From an uncultured Muribaculaceae bacterium (GTDB lineage: Bacteria; Bacteroidota; Bacteroidia; Bacteroidales; Muribaculaceae), in the NCBI GenBank assembly GCA_910587075.1, contig CAJUKE010000049.1, positions 1-7,047 on the forward strand: a stretch of DNA of 7,047 bases, given 5' to 3'. Within the stretch, counting starts at the first letter, position 1. Every line of letters starts with the position of its first letter. The position numbers and the translations under genes were made by a program. The notes under the pieces were generated by a model, which saw only the letters and a list, made by a program, of their open reading frames with translations, was not told the origin of the DNA and made no database searches. Below, piece by piece: positions 1-6,752 of this stretch.

Positions 1-19
1 TAGGTAACCGCCCCCTTCC

Positions 20-61
20 GAGGCCCCCGGATCCGAAAGGACCCGGGGGCCTCTTCTTTTT
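20..61 (+). terminator. Rho-independent terminator of the upstream gene
   Basis: An 11-bp perfect stem pairs 20-30 with 43-53. An A-C mismatch (31/42) and three more pairs (32-34 with 39-41) follow, closed by a GAAA tetraloop (35-38). The run TTCTTTTT (54-61) comes directly after the stem on the + strand, and no T-run flanks the other side, so it works in the + direction. It ends a gene lying left of the window; stop-like triplets occur at 1-3 and 5-7, but the frame is not known. It should insulate the glycosidase gene downstream. Confidence 0.93.
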
Positions 62-151
62 ACCCACCCCTCCCAAATTTCCCAAGAATCCCATAATTCC
101 CAAATCTCCCATAATTCTCAACCTTCCCAAATCTCCCAAAAATCCCAAAAT
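62..151. repeat. Array of 9-bp tandem repeats, consensus TCCCAWAAT
   Basis: From 71 to 151 there are nine abutting units of exactly 9 bp with no indels. The first T, the second and fourth bases (C) and the fifth base (A) are invariant in all nine. Unit 6 (116-124, TCTCAACCT) is the most diverged. Units 3 and 5 are identical (TCCCATAAT), as are units 4 and 7 (TCCCAAATC), which suggests past duplication. Positions 62-70 (ACCCACCCC) are in register and may be a decayed tenth unit. The array fills the space between the upstream terminator and the -7 box of the glycosidase gene. Its function is unknown; it could be a slippage-prone spacer, a protein-binding array or a neutral minisatellite. Confidence 0.92.
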
Positions 152-156
152 TGTCG

Positions 157-164
157 TATATTTG
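157..164 (+). promoter_or_regulatory. Bacteroidetes-type -7 promoter box
   Basis: TATATTTG matches all fixed positions of the TAnnTTTG -7 element used by the Bacteroidetes primary sigma factor. The usual -33 TTTG would fall near 134-137, inside repeat unit 8, where the sequence is TCCC, so a canonical -33 box is missing. The expected transcription start is a few bases downstream, around 168-172, almost on the ATG at 171. This is inferred from consensus only. Confidence 0.7.
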
Positions 165-170
165 CGGTAT

Positions 171-2366
171 ATGAAATTTTTTGCCGCTATGGTTTTGGCG
201 CTCTGCTCCGTGGTCGGGGCGGTAGCGGGTCCGCTGGAGGAGTTGGTCGAGAGGGTCGCTCCGGGCCGGTCGGCCGATTTTGTGTTCGAAAAGGAGCTTT
301 CAATTGACTCCTTGGGTGGGAGTAAACCCTGGTTCGAGCTTCGCTCCACCGGGGATGGGCGAATCGCCGTCAAGGGTAACGATTTCACCTCGATGGCATA
401 CGGTTTCCATCATTATCTGAAGAATTATTGTGGTCGTCAGCTCTCCTGGGAGAATATGGTGGTCGAGCTGCCTGACACTCTCCCCGCCATAGCTGAGCCT
501 GTGAGGCGCGAGTCGCGGGCCGACTGGCGCTATTACCTCAATTATTGCACTTTCTCCTATTCGATGGCTTTCTGGGACTGGGAACGCTGGGAAAGGGAGA
601 TAGATTGGATGGCGCTCCACGGCATAAACCTGCCCCTGGCTCTCACGGGCACCGAGGCGGTGTGGCGTGCGGTGCTCGAAAAGTTAGGCTACCCCGCCGA
701 CAGGGTGGGGGCGTTCATCGCCGGGCCCGCGTTCCAGGCTTGGTGGCTTATGAACAATCTGGAGGAGTGGGGCGGACCCAACACCGACCACTGGTACACC
801 CGCCAGGAAGAATTGCAGAAGAGAATCCTTACCCGTATGAAGGCGCTCGATATGAAGCCTGTGCTCCCGGGGTACTCGGGTATGCTCCCCCACGACGCCG
901 CTGAGACCCTCGGGGTTGATGTGGCCGACCCGGGGCTTTGGTGCTCCTACCGCCGCCCGGCCTTCCTACAGCCATCGCATAAGGATTTCGGGCGGATCGC
1001 CGACGCCTACTATGCCGAGCTTGAACGGCTCTACGGAAAGGCCGACTTCTATTCTATGGACCCGTTCCACGAGGGGGGCAACACCCGCGGCGTCAACCTC
1101 GACGGTGCCGGAAAGGAGATACTCGCCGCGATGAAGCGCGCCAACCCCGAGGCTGTGTGGGTGGTGCAGGCTTGGGGCGAGAATCCCCGCGCCGATATGA
1201 TCGCCGGGCTCCCCGAGGGGGATATGCTCGTGCTCGACCTCAGTTCGGAGTGCGTGCCGCAGTGGGGCGTGCCGGGTTCATGGCGCCGTCCCGAGGGGTT
1301 CGGCCACCATTTGTGGAGCTTCTGCATGCTCCTCAACTATGGCGGTAATCCAGGGCTCTACGGCAAGCTGCCGTATCTGTTCGAGGCTTACGGCTCCGCT
1401 GTAGAATCGCCGGCCGGTGAGCGGATGCGCGGCATCGGCCTCACGATGGAGGGCATCGAGAACAACTCCGTGATGTACGAGCTTATGACCGACCTCCCCT
1501 GGATGGGGGCCGACGCTCCCGAGCCCGGAGAGTGGCTCGCCGGTTACCTCAAGGCCCGCTACGGCGCTTCCGACCCGCGGGTGGAGGAGGCCTGGGCGCT
1601 CCTTGCCGACGGTGTTTACAACTGTCCCCCCGCCTCGACGCAGCAGGGCGCCAGGGAGTCGGTGTTCTGTGCCCGACCCTCCGCCGGTGTCGAGGATGTG
1701 TCGGCCTGGGCCAAGTCGGAGCCGTACTACGACCCCGCCTCCGTGCGCCGTGCCGCGGGGCTGATGCTCGCCGCCGCGGAGCGGTTCGAGGGGAACGCGG
1801 CGTTTGAGCACGACCTTGTCGACATCGCCCGCCAGGCCGTGGCCGAAGAGGGGCGTGCCGTGCTCGCCCGCGTACGCGAGGCGATAGCCGCCAGCGACAC
1901 CGCCGCCTTCTCCGCCGCCGGGGAGCGCTTCCTAAGGCTTATCGCCGCGCAGGACAGCCTCGTCGGGTCGATTCCGCGGTGGCGCCTCGGCCACCAGATA
2001 GCCATGGCCGAGGAGTGCGCCGCCGAGGAGTACGAGCGCGACCTTTACCGCTGGAACCTGCTGAAACTCGTCACCACCTGGGGCAACCGCGAGGCATCGG
2101 AGCGGGGTAAGCTCCACGACTACGCCCACCGCGAGTGGCAGGGGCTACTCGGCGAATACTACCTGCCCCGCTGGCGCCACTGGTTCGCCGAGGCGGGGGC
2201 CGCGCTCCGGCGCTCCGCAGCCGCCGGGACCCTCTTCGAGGAGCCGGAAATCGACTGGTACGACTTCGAGGAACCCTTCTCGCTTACCGACCGCCGTTTC
2301 GACCCGGAGCCCTCGGCGCGACCCGTCGACGCCGCCCGCCGGGCCCTTGAATCACTCGGCCGCTGA
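171..2366 (+). CDS. Secreted GH89 alpha-N-acetylglucosaminidase (NAGLU family)
   Basis: This is a 731-residue retaining glycosidase that should remove terminal alpha-linked GlcNAc from glycans such as heparan sulfate fragments or mucin GlcNAc-alpha-1,4-Gal caps. Residues 1-19 form a signal peptide (KFF, hydrophobic core, AVA-G cleavage site; the Cys at 12 is not in a lipobox), so it acts in the periplasm or outside the cell. The layout fits the family: N-terminal domain about 20-105, TIM-barrel catalytic domain about 110-445, helical C-terminal domain to the end. By family comparison the acid/base is E301 in DPFHEGG and the nucleophile E427 in MEGIENN (human E316 and E446). An in-frame TTG at 162 lies inside the -7 box and is not credible; an ATG at 189 is possible but would strip the charged start of the signal peptide. 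It stands alone, with no SusC/SusD or sulfatase gene beside it. The exact substrate is not predictable. Confidence 0.95.
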   Translation: MKFFAAMVLALCSVVGAVAGPLEELVERVAPGRSADFVFEKELSIDSLGGSKPWFELRSTGDGRIAVKGNDFTSMAYGFHHYLKNYCGRQLSWENMVVELPDTLPAIAEPVRRESRADWRYYLNYCTFSYSMAFWDWERWEREIDWMALHGINLPLALTGTEAVWRAVLEKLGYPADRVGAFIAGPAFQAWWLMNNLEEWGGPNTDHWYTRQEELQKRILTRMKALDMKPVLPGYSGMLPHDAAETLGVDVADPGLWCSYRRPAFLQPSHKDFGRIADAYYAELERLYGKADFYSMDPFHEGGNTRGVNLDGAGKEILAAMKRANPEAVWVVQAWGENPRADMIAGLPEGDMLVLDLSSECVPQWGVPGSWRRPEGFGHHLWSFCMLLNYGGNPGLYGKLPYLFEAYGSAVESPAGERMRGIGLTMEGIENNSVMYELMTDLPWMGADAPEPGEWLAGYLKARYGASDPRVEEAWALLADGVYNCPPASTQQGARESVFCARPSAGVEDVSAWAKSEPYYDPASVRRAAGLMLAAAERFEGNAAFEHDLVDIARQAVAEEGRAVLARVREAIAASDTAAFSAAGERFLRLIAAQDSLVGSIPRWRLGHQIAMAEECAAEEYERDLYRWNLLKLVTTWGNREASERGKLHDYAHREWQGLLGEYYLPRWRHWFAEAGAALRRSAAAGTLFEEPEIDWYDFEEPFSLTDRRFDPEPSARPVDAARRALESLGR

Positions 2367-2389
2367 CCGCCCCCTGACAGGTCGGCACG

Positions 2390-2445
2390 CCCCGCGGCTC
2401 CACCATCCTTAGCGTTAACTGGCTTCCCCGCGAACAGCCGCGGGG
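2390..2445 (+). promoter_or_regulatory. Overlapping inverted repeats in the GH89-small gene gap
   Basis: The 122-nt gap 2367-2488 holds two alternative hairpins. The arm CCCCGCGGCT (2390-2399) is perfectly complementary to AGCCGCGGGG (2436-2445), giving 10 bp around a 36-nt loop. Inside that loop CCCCGCG (2426-2432) pairs with CGCGGGG (2439-2445), giving 7 bp around a 6-nt loop. Both use the same 3' arm, so they exclude each other. No T-run follows, so it is not a standard intrinsic terminator. It could be a terminator or mRNA-end structure for the GH89 gene, or a leader switch for the next gene. No TAnnTTTG box is present in this gap. Confidence 0.45.
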
Positions 2446-2488
2446 GTTGCGGCGTTATACTCATACATTAACGTTTCAACTTACAATT

Positions 2489-2677
2489 ATGGAAAGCCAG
2501 GAAAGAAAAGAACGCCGCGAGGAGATTCGCGAGGTAAAGAAAGCCAATAAGAAAAACCGCGCCAGTGTGTGGATGCTCTTCGGTGTGGGCATATTGATTC
2601 TGCTGTTGCTCGTATGGCTCACGATCGCTGATTTCTGGGGAGACACCGACGTCGCCGCCATGGTCAACTTGTTCTGA
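2489..2677 (+). CDS. Small single-pass membrane protein, unknown function
   Basis: The product has 62 residues and I do not recognise its family. Residues 1-26 are highly charged and rich in Lys, Arg and Glu, probably a helix. Residues 27-48 form one strong membrane segment with a Leu/Ile run, and a short tail with Asp residues (GDTDVAAMVN) follows. By the positive-inside rule the N-terminus is cytoplasmic and the tail periplasmic. There is no signal-peptidase site or lipobox. The ATG at 2489 was chosen: the frame stays open upstream to a TTG at 2447, but that lies at the 3' edge of the inverted-repeat element and would only add polar residues. The channel gene starts 57 nt downstream on the same strand with no terminator or clear promoter between, so co-transcription and a link to the channel are possible but inferred. 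The coding-like composition and clean topology argue that it is real. Confidence 0.72.
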   Translation: MESQERKERREEIREVKKANKKNRASVWMLFGVGILILLLLVWLTIADFWGDTDVAAMVNLF

Positions 2678-2734
2678 TTGGTTGACACGCCGGAAATTAG
2701 CCCAATCGTCTCACAGCCGTAAAATCAATCAGCA

Positions 2735-4303
2735 ATGCACGCAGGTATCCTGAATCTTATTCCGCTTGCCGCGGCCGCGGTGAAGTCGCCGATCGACGTC
2801 AGCCACTTCATCGGCGACCGCGACGGCGTGTCCTACGCCATAGCGCGTTTCATAATGAGTATCGTCGACTGGATACTCGGAGTGTTCAATCTCGACAACA
2901 ACACCACCGTGGTGACGTTTCTTTACGCCGCCGTGGTGCTCGGCGTGGCCCTCGTCGCGGGCTATATCGTGCAGTGGTCGGTGCTCCGGCTGGTGTCGAT
3001 GCTCGCAAAGCGGCTCAACTCCGGGGTCTACGTCGCCCTTACGAGCCAGAACTTTTTCCACAAGGTATGCCGCATCATCACCCCGCTGGTGTTCCTCATA
3101 CTTATACAGTTCACCCTGTCGAGCCATAACAGCCTCTCGGGGGCGCTCACCAAGGCGACGCTCGTCTACATCGTGTTCGTGATCGTGGTGGCCCTCTCGG
3201 CGCTCGTCAACGCCCTCTGGCACCATATCGACGAGCGGGCCAACAAGCGCCACCTCCCCCTCAACGGCCTGGCCCAGTTGGCCAAGGGGGTGCTCTGGAT
3301 TCTCGCGGCCATCATCATTGTCGCCATCATCGTCGACAAGTCGCCCGGCTCGCTCTTGGCCGGCCTGGGAGCCTTCGCCGCGGTACTGATGTTGGTGTTC
3401 AAGGACAGCATCCTCGGCGTCGTGGCCGGGGTGCAGCTCTCTGAGAACGACTCGCTGCACGTCGGCGACTGGATTGCCGCGGGCAACGCCAACGGAACCG
3501 TGCAGGAGGTGTCGCTCACAGCAGTGAAAGTGCTCAACTGGGACAAAACCACCACCACGCTACCCCCCTACAGCCTAATAAGCAACGGCTTCACCAATTA
3601 CCGCACCATGCAGGTGAGCCACACCCGCCGCATTTGCCGCAGCTTTATGATTGACGCCGACAGCGTGCTCCCGGCAACCCCCGAGATGCTCGACGCGCTG
3701 CGCTCCGTGCCTATGATGGACGCTTACATCGCAAAGAAGCTCGAACAGCGCGAGGCGGGCCAGGTGGCCGACGTCGACAATCCCGCCGGACTCGTCAACG
3801 GCACGATCGACACCAACCTGGGCCTCTTCAGGGCTTACTTCAAGATGTGGCTCGACGCCAACCCAAACATCTCGCACGACGACGACTGCTTCGTGACCAG
3901 CCTCGCGCAGACCTCGGCGGGCATCCCCTTCCAGGTATACTGCTTCACGGCCACCTCGGCTTGGTTCGCCTACGAGGCCATCCAGGACTCGGTGTTCGAG
4001 CACCTCGCCGCGATGCTGCGCTTCTTCCAGCTCTACACGTTCGAGAACCCCTCGGGCCGCGACACCGTGATCGACGGCTACCTCAGCCCCGGCGGCGACA
4101 TCGACGACGTGTTCGGTGTGCCGTACCCCTTCTTCCAGTCACCCTCGGCGCCCGACTCCCCGGCATCGACCCGCGTGTCTGCCAAACGGGAGCCCCGCAA
4201 CTCGGTCTACCACTCGCAGTCGCAGGCTCCGGCGGCGCCGAAGCCCTCGGCACCCTCCGGGCCGGCCCCGACCCAGCCAAACACACAGACCCCTCCCAAA
4301 TAA
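2735..4303 (+). CDS. MscS-family mechanosensitive channel, YbdG-like, Pro-rich tail
   Basis: This 522-residue inner-membrane channel of the MscS superfamily should open under membrane tension and release solutes on osmotic downshock. Membrane segments lie at about 58-85, 110-130, 141-165 and 183-201. The Gly/Ala-rich pore helix spans about 205-235 (GLGAFAAVLMLVFKD). The beta domain follows at about 243-290: GDWI, then NGTVQEVSLTAVKVLNWD and the LPPYSLISNGFTNYR stretch. The threonine-rich DKTTTTLP and NGFTNYR parts resemble the YbdG (miniconductance) branch more than MscS itself. An alpha/beta cytoplasmic domain runs to about 440. Residues 465-522 are a Pro/Ser/Ala/Gln-rich tail, probably disordered, which is beyond the E. 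coli YbdG length of about 415. The ATG at 2735 is preceded by an A-rich stretch and no Shine-Dalgarno. The stop is followed at once by a terminator. Confidence 0.93.
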   Translation: MHAGILNLIPLAAAAVKSPIDVSHFIGDRDGVSYAIARFIMSIVDWILGVFNLDNNTTVVTFLYAAVVLGVALVAGYIVQWSVLRLVSMLAKRLNSGVYVALTSQNFFHKVCRIITPLVFLILIQFTLSSHNSLSGALTKATLVYIVFVIVVALSALVNALWHHIDERANKRHLPLNGLAQLAKGVLWILAAIIIVAIIVDKSPGSLLAGLGAFAAVLMLVFKDSILGVVAGVQLSENDSLHVGDWIAAGNANGTVQEVSLTAVKVLNWDKTTTTLPPYSLISNGFTNYRTMQVSHTRRICRSFMIDADSVLPATPEMLDALRSVPMMDAYIAKKLEQREAGQVADVDNPAGLVNGTIDTNLGLFRAYFKMWLDANPNISHDDDCFVTSLAQTSAGIPFQVYCFTATSAWFAYEAIQDSVFEHLAAMLRFFQLYTFENPSGRDTVIDGYLSPGGDIDDVFGVPYPFFQSPSAPDSPASTRVSAKREPRNSVYHSQSQAPAAPKPSAPSGPAPTQPNTQTPPK

Positions 4304-4308
4304 CCGAC

Positions 4309-4343
4309 AGCGCCCCGCGGAATCTCCGCGGGGCGCTTGTTAT
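4309..4343 (+). terminator. Terminator between convergent genes
   Basis: A perfect 12-bp GC-rich stem (4309-4320 with 4326-4337) encloses an AATCT loop, and TTGTTAT follows on the + strand. It sits 5 nt after the channel stop at 4303 and about 20 nt past the stop of the opposing lipoprotein gene (4357), so it probably ends both transcripts. The T-run is better on the + side; the - side has only a weak GGTTATTT tract. Confidence 0.88.
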
Positions 4344-4356
4344 CTAAGGCCCGAAA

Positions 4357-5040
4357 TTAGTCGAGCGGTATGGTGAATTCGTTTAGCGAGGGGTTGGAGG
4401 CGTTGGCCACCCTTACGCGCAGGGCCTTGACCGCTGGCCGCGGCCCCTCGGCGGGGTTCAGGATCGGCGAGAGGGAGAAGGCCGTGTAGAACTGCGAGGA
4501 GTAATTGGGCACCGGGTTCTCGCGGCGGTGGTAAATGTAGGCCGTCGGCACCTCGTTGGCGAGGGTCGACTCGTCGACCAGCAGCCCGAAGTGGCGCGGC
4601 TCGGGGTCGGCCGTCAGCAGGCAGCGGAGTATTATCTTGTCGCCGGCGCGCCATAAGGCCAGTAGGTTGATAGGCTCGGCGTCCCATCCGTCGAGCTGCT
4701 CCGGGGGCACGGCGCGGGCATCGGCGTTGAGAATCGCGGCCAGCGATTTCACCGTTATGGGAAGCTCTCCGGCGGGCGCGCCGTCGGCGGGTTCGTTAAC
4801 CGTGTAGCCTAAGAAGAGGCAGTCGCCCGGTTCGAGGGATGTGGCCGAACGTGTGTTGGCTCTGAGCGTCACGGGGATGTTGCCGGGGGCCGGGTAGTGG
4901 AGAAACGCGGTACCTTCCGCGTCGCGGGATGCCAGCTCCACGATGTTGTACACGGCGGGGTCGTGGGTATCCTGCTCGGAGTCGTCGCACGCGGCGAGCA
5001 TCGGGAGCAGCGCTGCCGCCGTCAGGAGTATTTTTTTCAT
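4357..5040 (-). CDS. Putative NigD-like outer-membrane lipoprotein
   Basis: The product has 227 residues. Residues 1-18 are a lipoprotein signal (MKKILL, hydrophobic core, lipobox LAAC with the acylated Cys at 18). The mature end CDDSEQD is acidic, like the surface-export signals described for Bacteroidetes lipoproteins, so display on the cell surface is plausible. The rest looks all-beta. The size and the two-part layout, an N-terminal half about 30-105 and a C-terminal half from about 120 that starts near WRAGDKIILRC, recall the NigD-like family of Bacteroidales (OB-like plus beta-sandwich). That call rests on pattern memory and is tentative; lipoprotein itself is much surer. NigD-like proteins have no settled biochemical role. 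Its ATG overlaps the lolD stop as ATGA, so it is probably translationally coupled and last in the lysS-gpsA-lolD operon. The frame stays open into lolD, but the lipobox fixes the start here. Confidence 0.85.
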   Translation of the reverse strand: MKKILLTAAALLPMLAACDDSEQDTHDPAVYNIVELASRDAEGTAFLHYPAPGNIPVTLRANTRSATSLEPGDCLFLGYTVNEPADGAPAGELPITVKSLAAILNADARAVPPEQLDGWDAEPINLLALWRAGDKIILRCLLTADPEPRHFGLLVDESTLANEVPTAYIYHRRENPVPNYSSQFYTAFSLSPILNPAEGPRPAVKALRVRVANASNPSLNEFTIPLD

Positions 5041-5705
5041 AGGATCAAGGAGGGTGAGGTTATGCGCCCGTCGGCCATATGGATCACGCGGTCGGAGCGG
5101 TCGGCGAGCGTTTCGTCGTGGGTCACGATCACGAACGTGGTGCCGGTTTTGGCCCTGAGGTCGATGAACAGGTCGTGGAGCTCGCGGCGGTTGCGGCTGT
5201 CGAGGCTCCCCGAGGGCTCGTCGGCGAGAATCACCGAGGGCTTGTTGACCAGCGCCCTTGCCACGGCGGCACGCTGCCGCTCTCCTCCCGAAAGCTGGGC
5301 CGGGCGGTGGGTGAGTCGGGCGCCGAGCCCCAGGTCGCCGAGCAGTTGTTCGGCCCGGGCGAACGCCTCGGCGCGGCTCTCCCCACCTATAAGGGCCGGG
5401 AGGGCGGCGTTTTCGAGGGTGGTGAATTCGGGGAGCAGTTGGTGGAACTGGAACACGAACCCGATGTTGCGGTTGCGGAAGCGCGCCAGGCGGCTGTCGG
5501 GGAGCCCGAGCACCATCTCGCCGTCGTAGCACACCGTACCGCTGTCGGGGCGGTCGAGCGTGCCGAGAATCTGGAGCAGGGTGGTTTTACCCGCCCCGCT
5601 GGGCCCCACGACCGACACGATTTCGGCCCGGTCGATGTCGAGGTCGACCGAGTCGAGCACCTTCAGGTTGCCGTAGGATTTCGATATGCCGCGGAGCGAG
5701 ATCAT
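5037..5705 (-). CDS. lolD: LolD-type ABC transporter ATPase
   Basis: The product is a 222-residue ATPase with all ABC motifs: Walker A GPSGAGKTT (34-42), Q-loop Gln86 in FVFQFHQLLPEFTTLEN, signature LSGGERQ (128-134), Walker B VILADEPSGSLD (148-159) and the switch His186 in VTHD. The size and the Q-loop context with FHQLLPEFT are typical of LolD, the cytoplasmic ATPase of the LolCDE complex that releases lipoproteins from the inner membrane to the LolA carrier. Related MacB and FtsE-type ATPases share much of this pattern, so the LolD assignment is strong but not absolute. No permease gene is adjacent, so LolC/E partners must be encoded elsewhere. It begins 21 nt after gpsA and its stop overlaps the start of a lipoprotein gene, a fitting neighbour for lipoprotein export. 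Confidence 0.9.
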   Translation of the reverse strand: MISLRGISKSYGNLKVLDSVDLDIDRAEIVSVVGPSGAGKTTLLQILGTLDRPDSGTVCYDGEMVLGLPDSRLARFRNRNIGFVFQFHQLLPEFTTLENAALPALIGGESRAEAFARAEQLLGDLGLGARLTHRPAQLSGGERQRAAVARALVNKPSVILADEPSGSLDSRNRRELHDLFIDLRAKTGTTFVIVTHDETLADRSDRVIHMADGRITSPSLIL

Positions 5706-5726
5706 AGGGCGTGTCGGGTGAGCGGG

Positions 5727-6734
5727 TCAGGAAAGCTGGTCGGCTATGCGCGATATGGCGTACTCGGGGCGCACGCGGCGGTAGAGTATGTCGTAAACCG
5801 CCTCGGCGATCGGCATGTACACCTCGTAGCCGAGGTTGATTTCGTGGATGCACTTGGCGCCGTAGTACCCCTCGGCGGTCTGCTCCATCTCCATCTTGGC
5901 GGCTTTCACCGAGTACCCCTTGCCGATCATCGAGCCGAAGTTGTGGTTGCGCGAGAAGCGCGAGTAGGAGGTCACCAGCAGGTCGCCCAGGTAAACCGAG
6001 TCGCATATCTGGCGCGGGCGGGGGTTCACGGCGTCGAGGAAGTGCTCCATCTCGCGGATGGCGTTGCTGACAAGCATCGCCAGGAAGTTGTCGCCGCGTT
6101 TCATGCCGTGCACGATGCCGGCGGCGATGGCGTAGATGTTCTTCATCACTCCGGCATACTCCACGCCGTTAAGGTCGGTGGTGGGTATGGCGTGGCAGTT
6201 CTTGCCGCCGCAGAGCGCCTGGCCGAAGCGTTTGGCCGCCTCGATGTCGCTGCAGGCCACCGTGAGGTAGGAGGGGCGTTCGAGGGCCACCTCCTCGGCG
6301 TGGCATGGGCCTGAAACGGCCATCAGCTGGTCGTCGGGTATGCCGAAGCGGTGCTGCATATAGTCGGTGACGAGCATGTTCTCGTCGGGCACGATACCCT
6401 TCACGGCCGACACGATATGCTTCTTGCTGATGTCGACCGAGAGTTTCTCAAGATGGCTCTTGAAGTAGGGCGATGGCATCACCATCAGCAGCGTGTCGGC
6501 CTCGGAGGCCACATAGTTGATGTCCGACGAGAACTCGATGCGCTGCACGTCGAAAGGCACGTCGGTGAGGTATGCCGGGTTGTGGCCCAGGCGCTGGAAC
6601 TCCTCGATGCGGTCGTCGCGCCGCATATACCAGAGTATCGTCTCGTTGGTTTTGAGCAGGAGCTTGGCCAGGGCGGTGGCCCAGGAGCCACCACCCATCA
6701 CGGCCACTTTTCCGGGGAAGTTTTCGGGAAGCAT
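5727..6734 (-). CDS. gpsA: NAD(P)+-dependent glycerol-3-phosphate dehydrogenase
   Basis: This 335-residue cytoplasmic enzyme reduces dihydroxyacetone phosphate to sn-glycerol-3-phosphate, the backbone for phospholipids. The N-terminal Rossmann fold carries the dinucleotide motif GGGSWATALAKLL (from residue 14), with the conserved SAVKGI lysine at 112 and SGPCHAEE at 141-148. The C-terminal helical domain has the catalytic lysine at 198 in VEYAGVMKNIYAIAAG and the substrate-binding stretch LGDLLVTSYSRFSRNHNFG around 249-267, including R262 and N263. The length is normal for the family and nothing essential is missing. It lies 18 nt after lysS and 21 nt before lolD, so it is an internal operon gene without its own visible promoter. 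The lysS-gpsA pairing is known from Bacteroides. Confidence 0.97.
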   Translation of the reverse strand: MLPENFPGKVAVMGGGSWATALAKLLLKTNETILWYMRRDDRIEEFQRLGHNPAYLTDVPFDVQRIEFSSDINYVASEADTLLMVMPSPYFKSHLEKLSVDISKKHIVSAVKGIVPDENMLVTDYMQHRFGIPDDQLMAVSGPCHAEEVALERPSYLTVACSDIEAAKRFGQALCGGKNCHAIPTTDLNGVEYAGVMKNIYAIAAGIVHGMKRGDNFLAMLVSNAIREMEHFLDAVNPRPRQICDSVYLGDLLVTSYSRFSRNHNFGSMIGKGYSVKAAKMEMEQTAEGYYGAKCIHEINLGYEVYMPIAEAVYDILYRRVRPEYAISRIADQLS

Positions 6735-6752
6735 AGGCTTTCGCTGTGGGGG

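Noticed and set aside
62..151. CRISPR array or plasmid iterons
   Set aside because: Units are 9 bp and abut with no spacers, which excludes CRISPR. There is no replication gene nearby, so an iteron origin has no support.
162..170. TTG at 162 as the GH89 start
   Set aside because: It lies inside the TATATTTG promoter box, so it would not be in the transcript, and the natural signal peptide starts at the ATG at 171.
1278..1811. 177-codon open frame on the - strand inside the GH89 gene
   Set aside because: It is antisense to conserved GH89 sequence including the nucleophile region, and its product is Gly/Arg-rich without a domain.
2682..2687. TTGACA, an E. coli-type -35 hexamer before the channel gene
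   Set aside because: There is no matching -10 hexamer at the right spacing, and Bacteroidetes primary promoters do not use this element.
2729..3460. 243-codon open frame on the - strand
   Set aside because: It is antisense to the channel gene, with His/Glu/Arg-rich low-complexity product and no motif. The + strand frame has clear MscS-family features.
5041..5532. N-terminal extension of the lipoprotein frame to 391 codons
   Set aside because: The added part overlaps lolD in another frame and is Arg/Pro-rich noise. The lipoprotein signal begins exactly at the ATG at 5040.
5079..6314. 411-codon open frame on the + strand
   Set aside because: It runs antisense through lolD and gpsA, both of which have complete family motifs on the - strand. 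Its product is His/Val/Gly-rich without any recognisable domain, as expected from GC-rich codon shadows.
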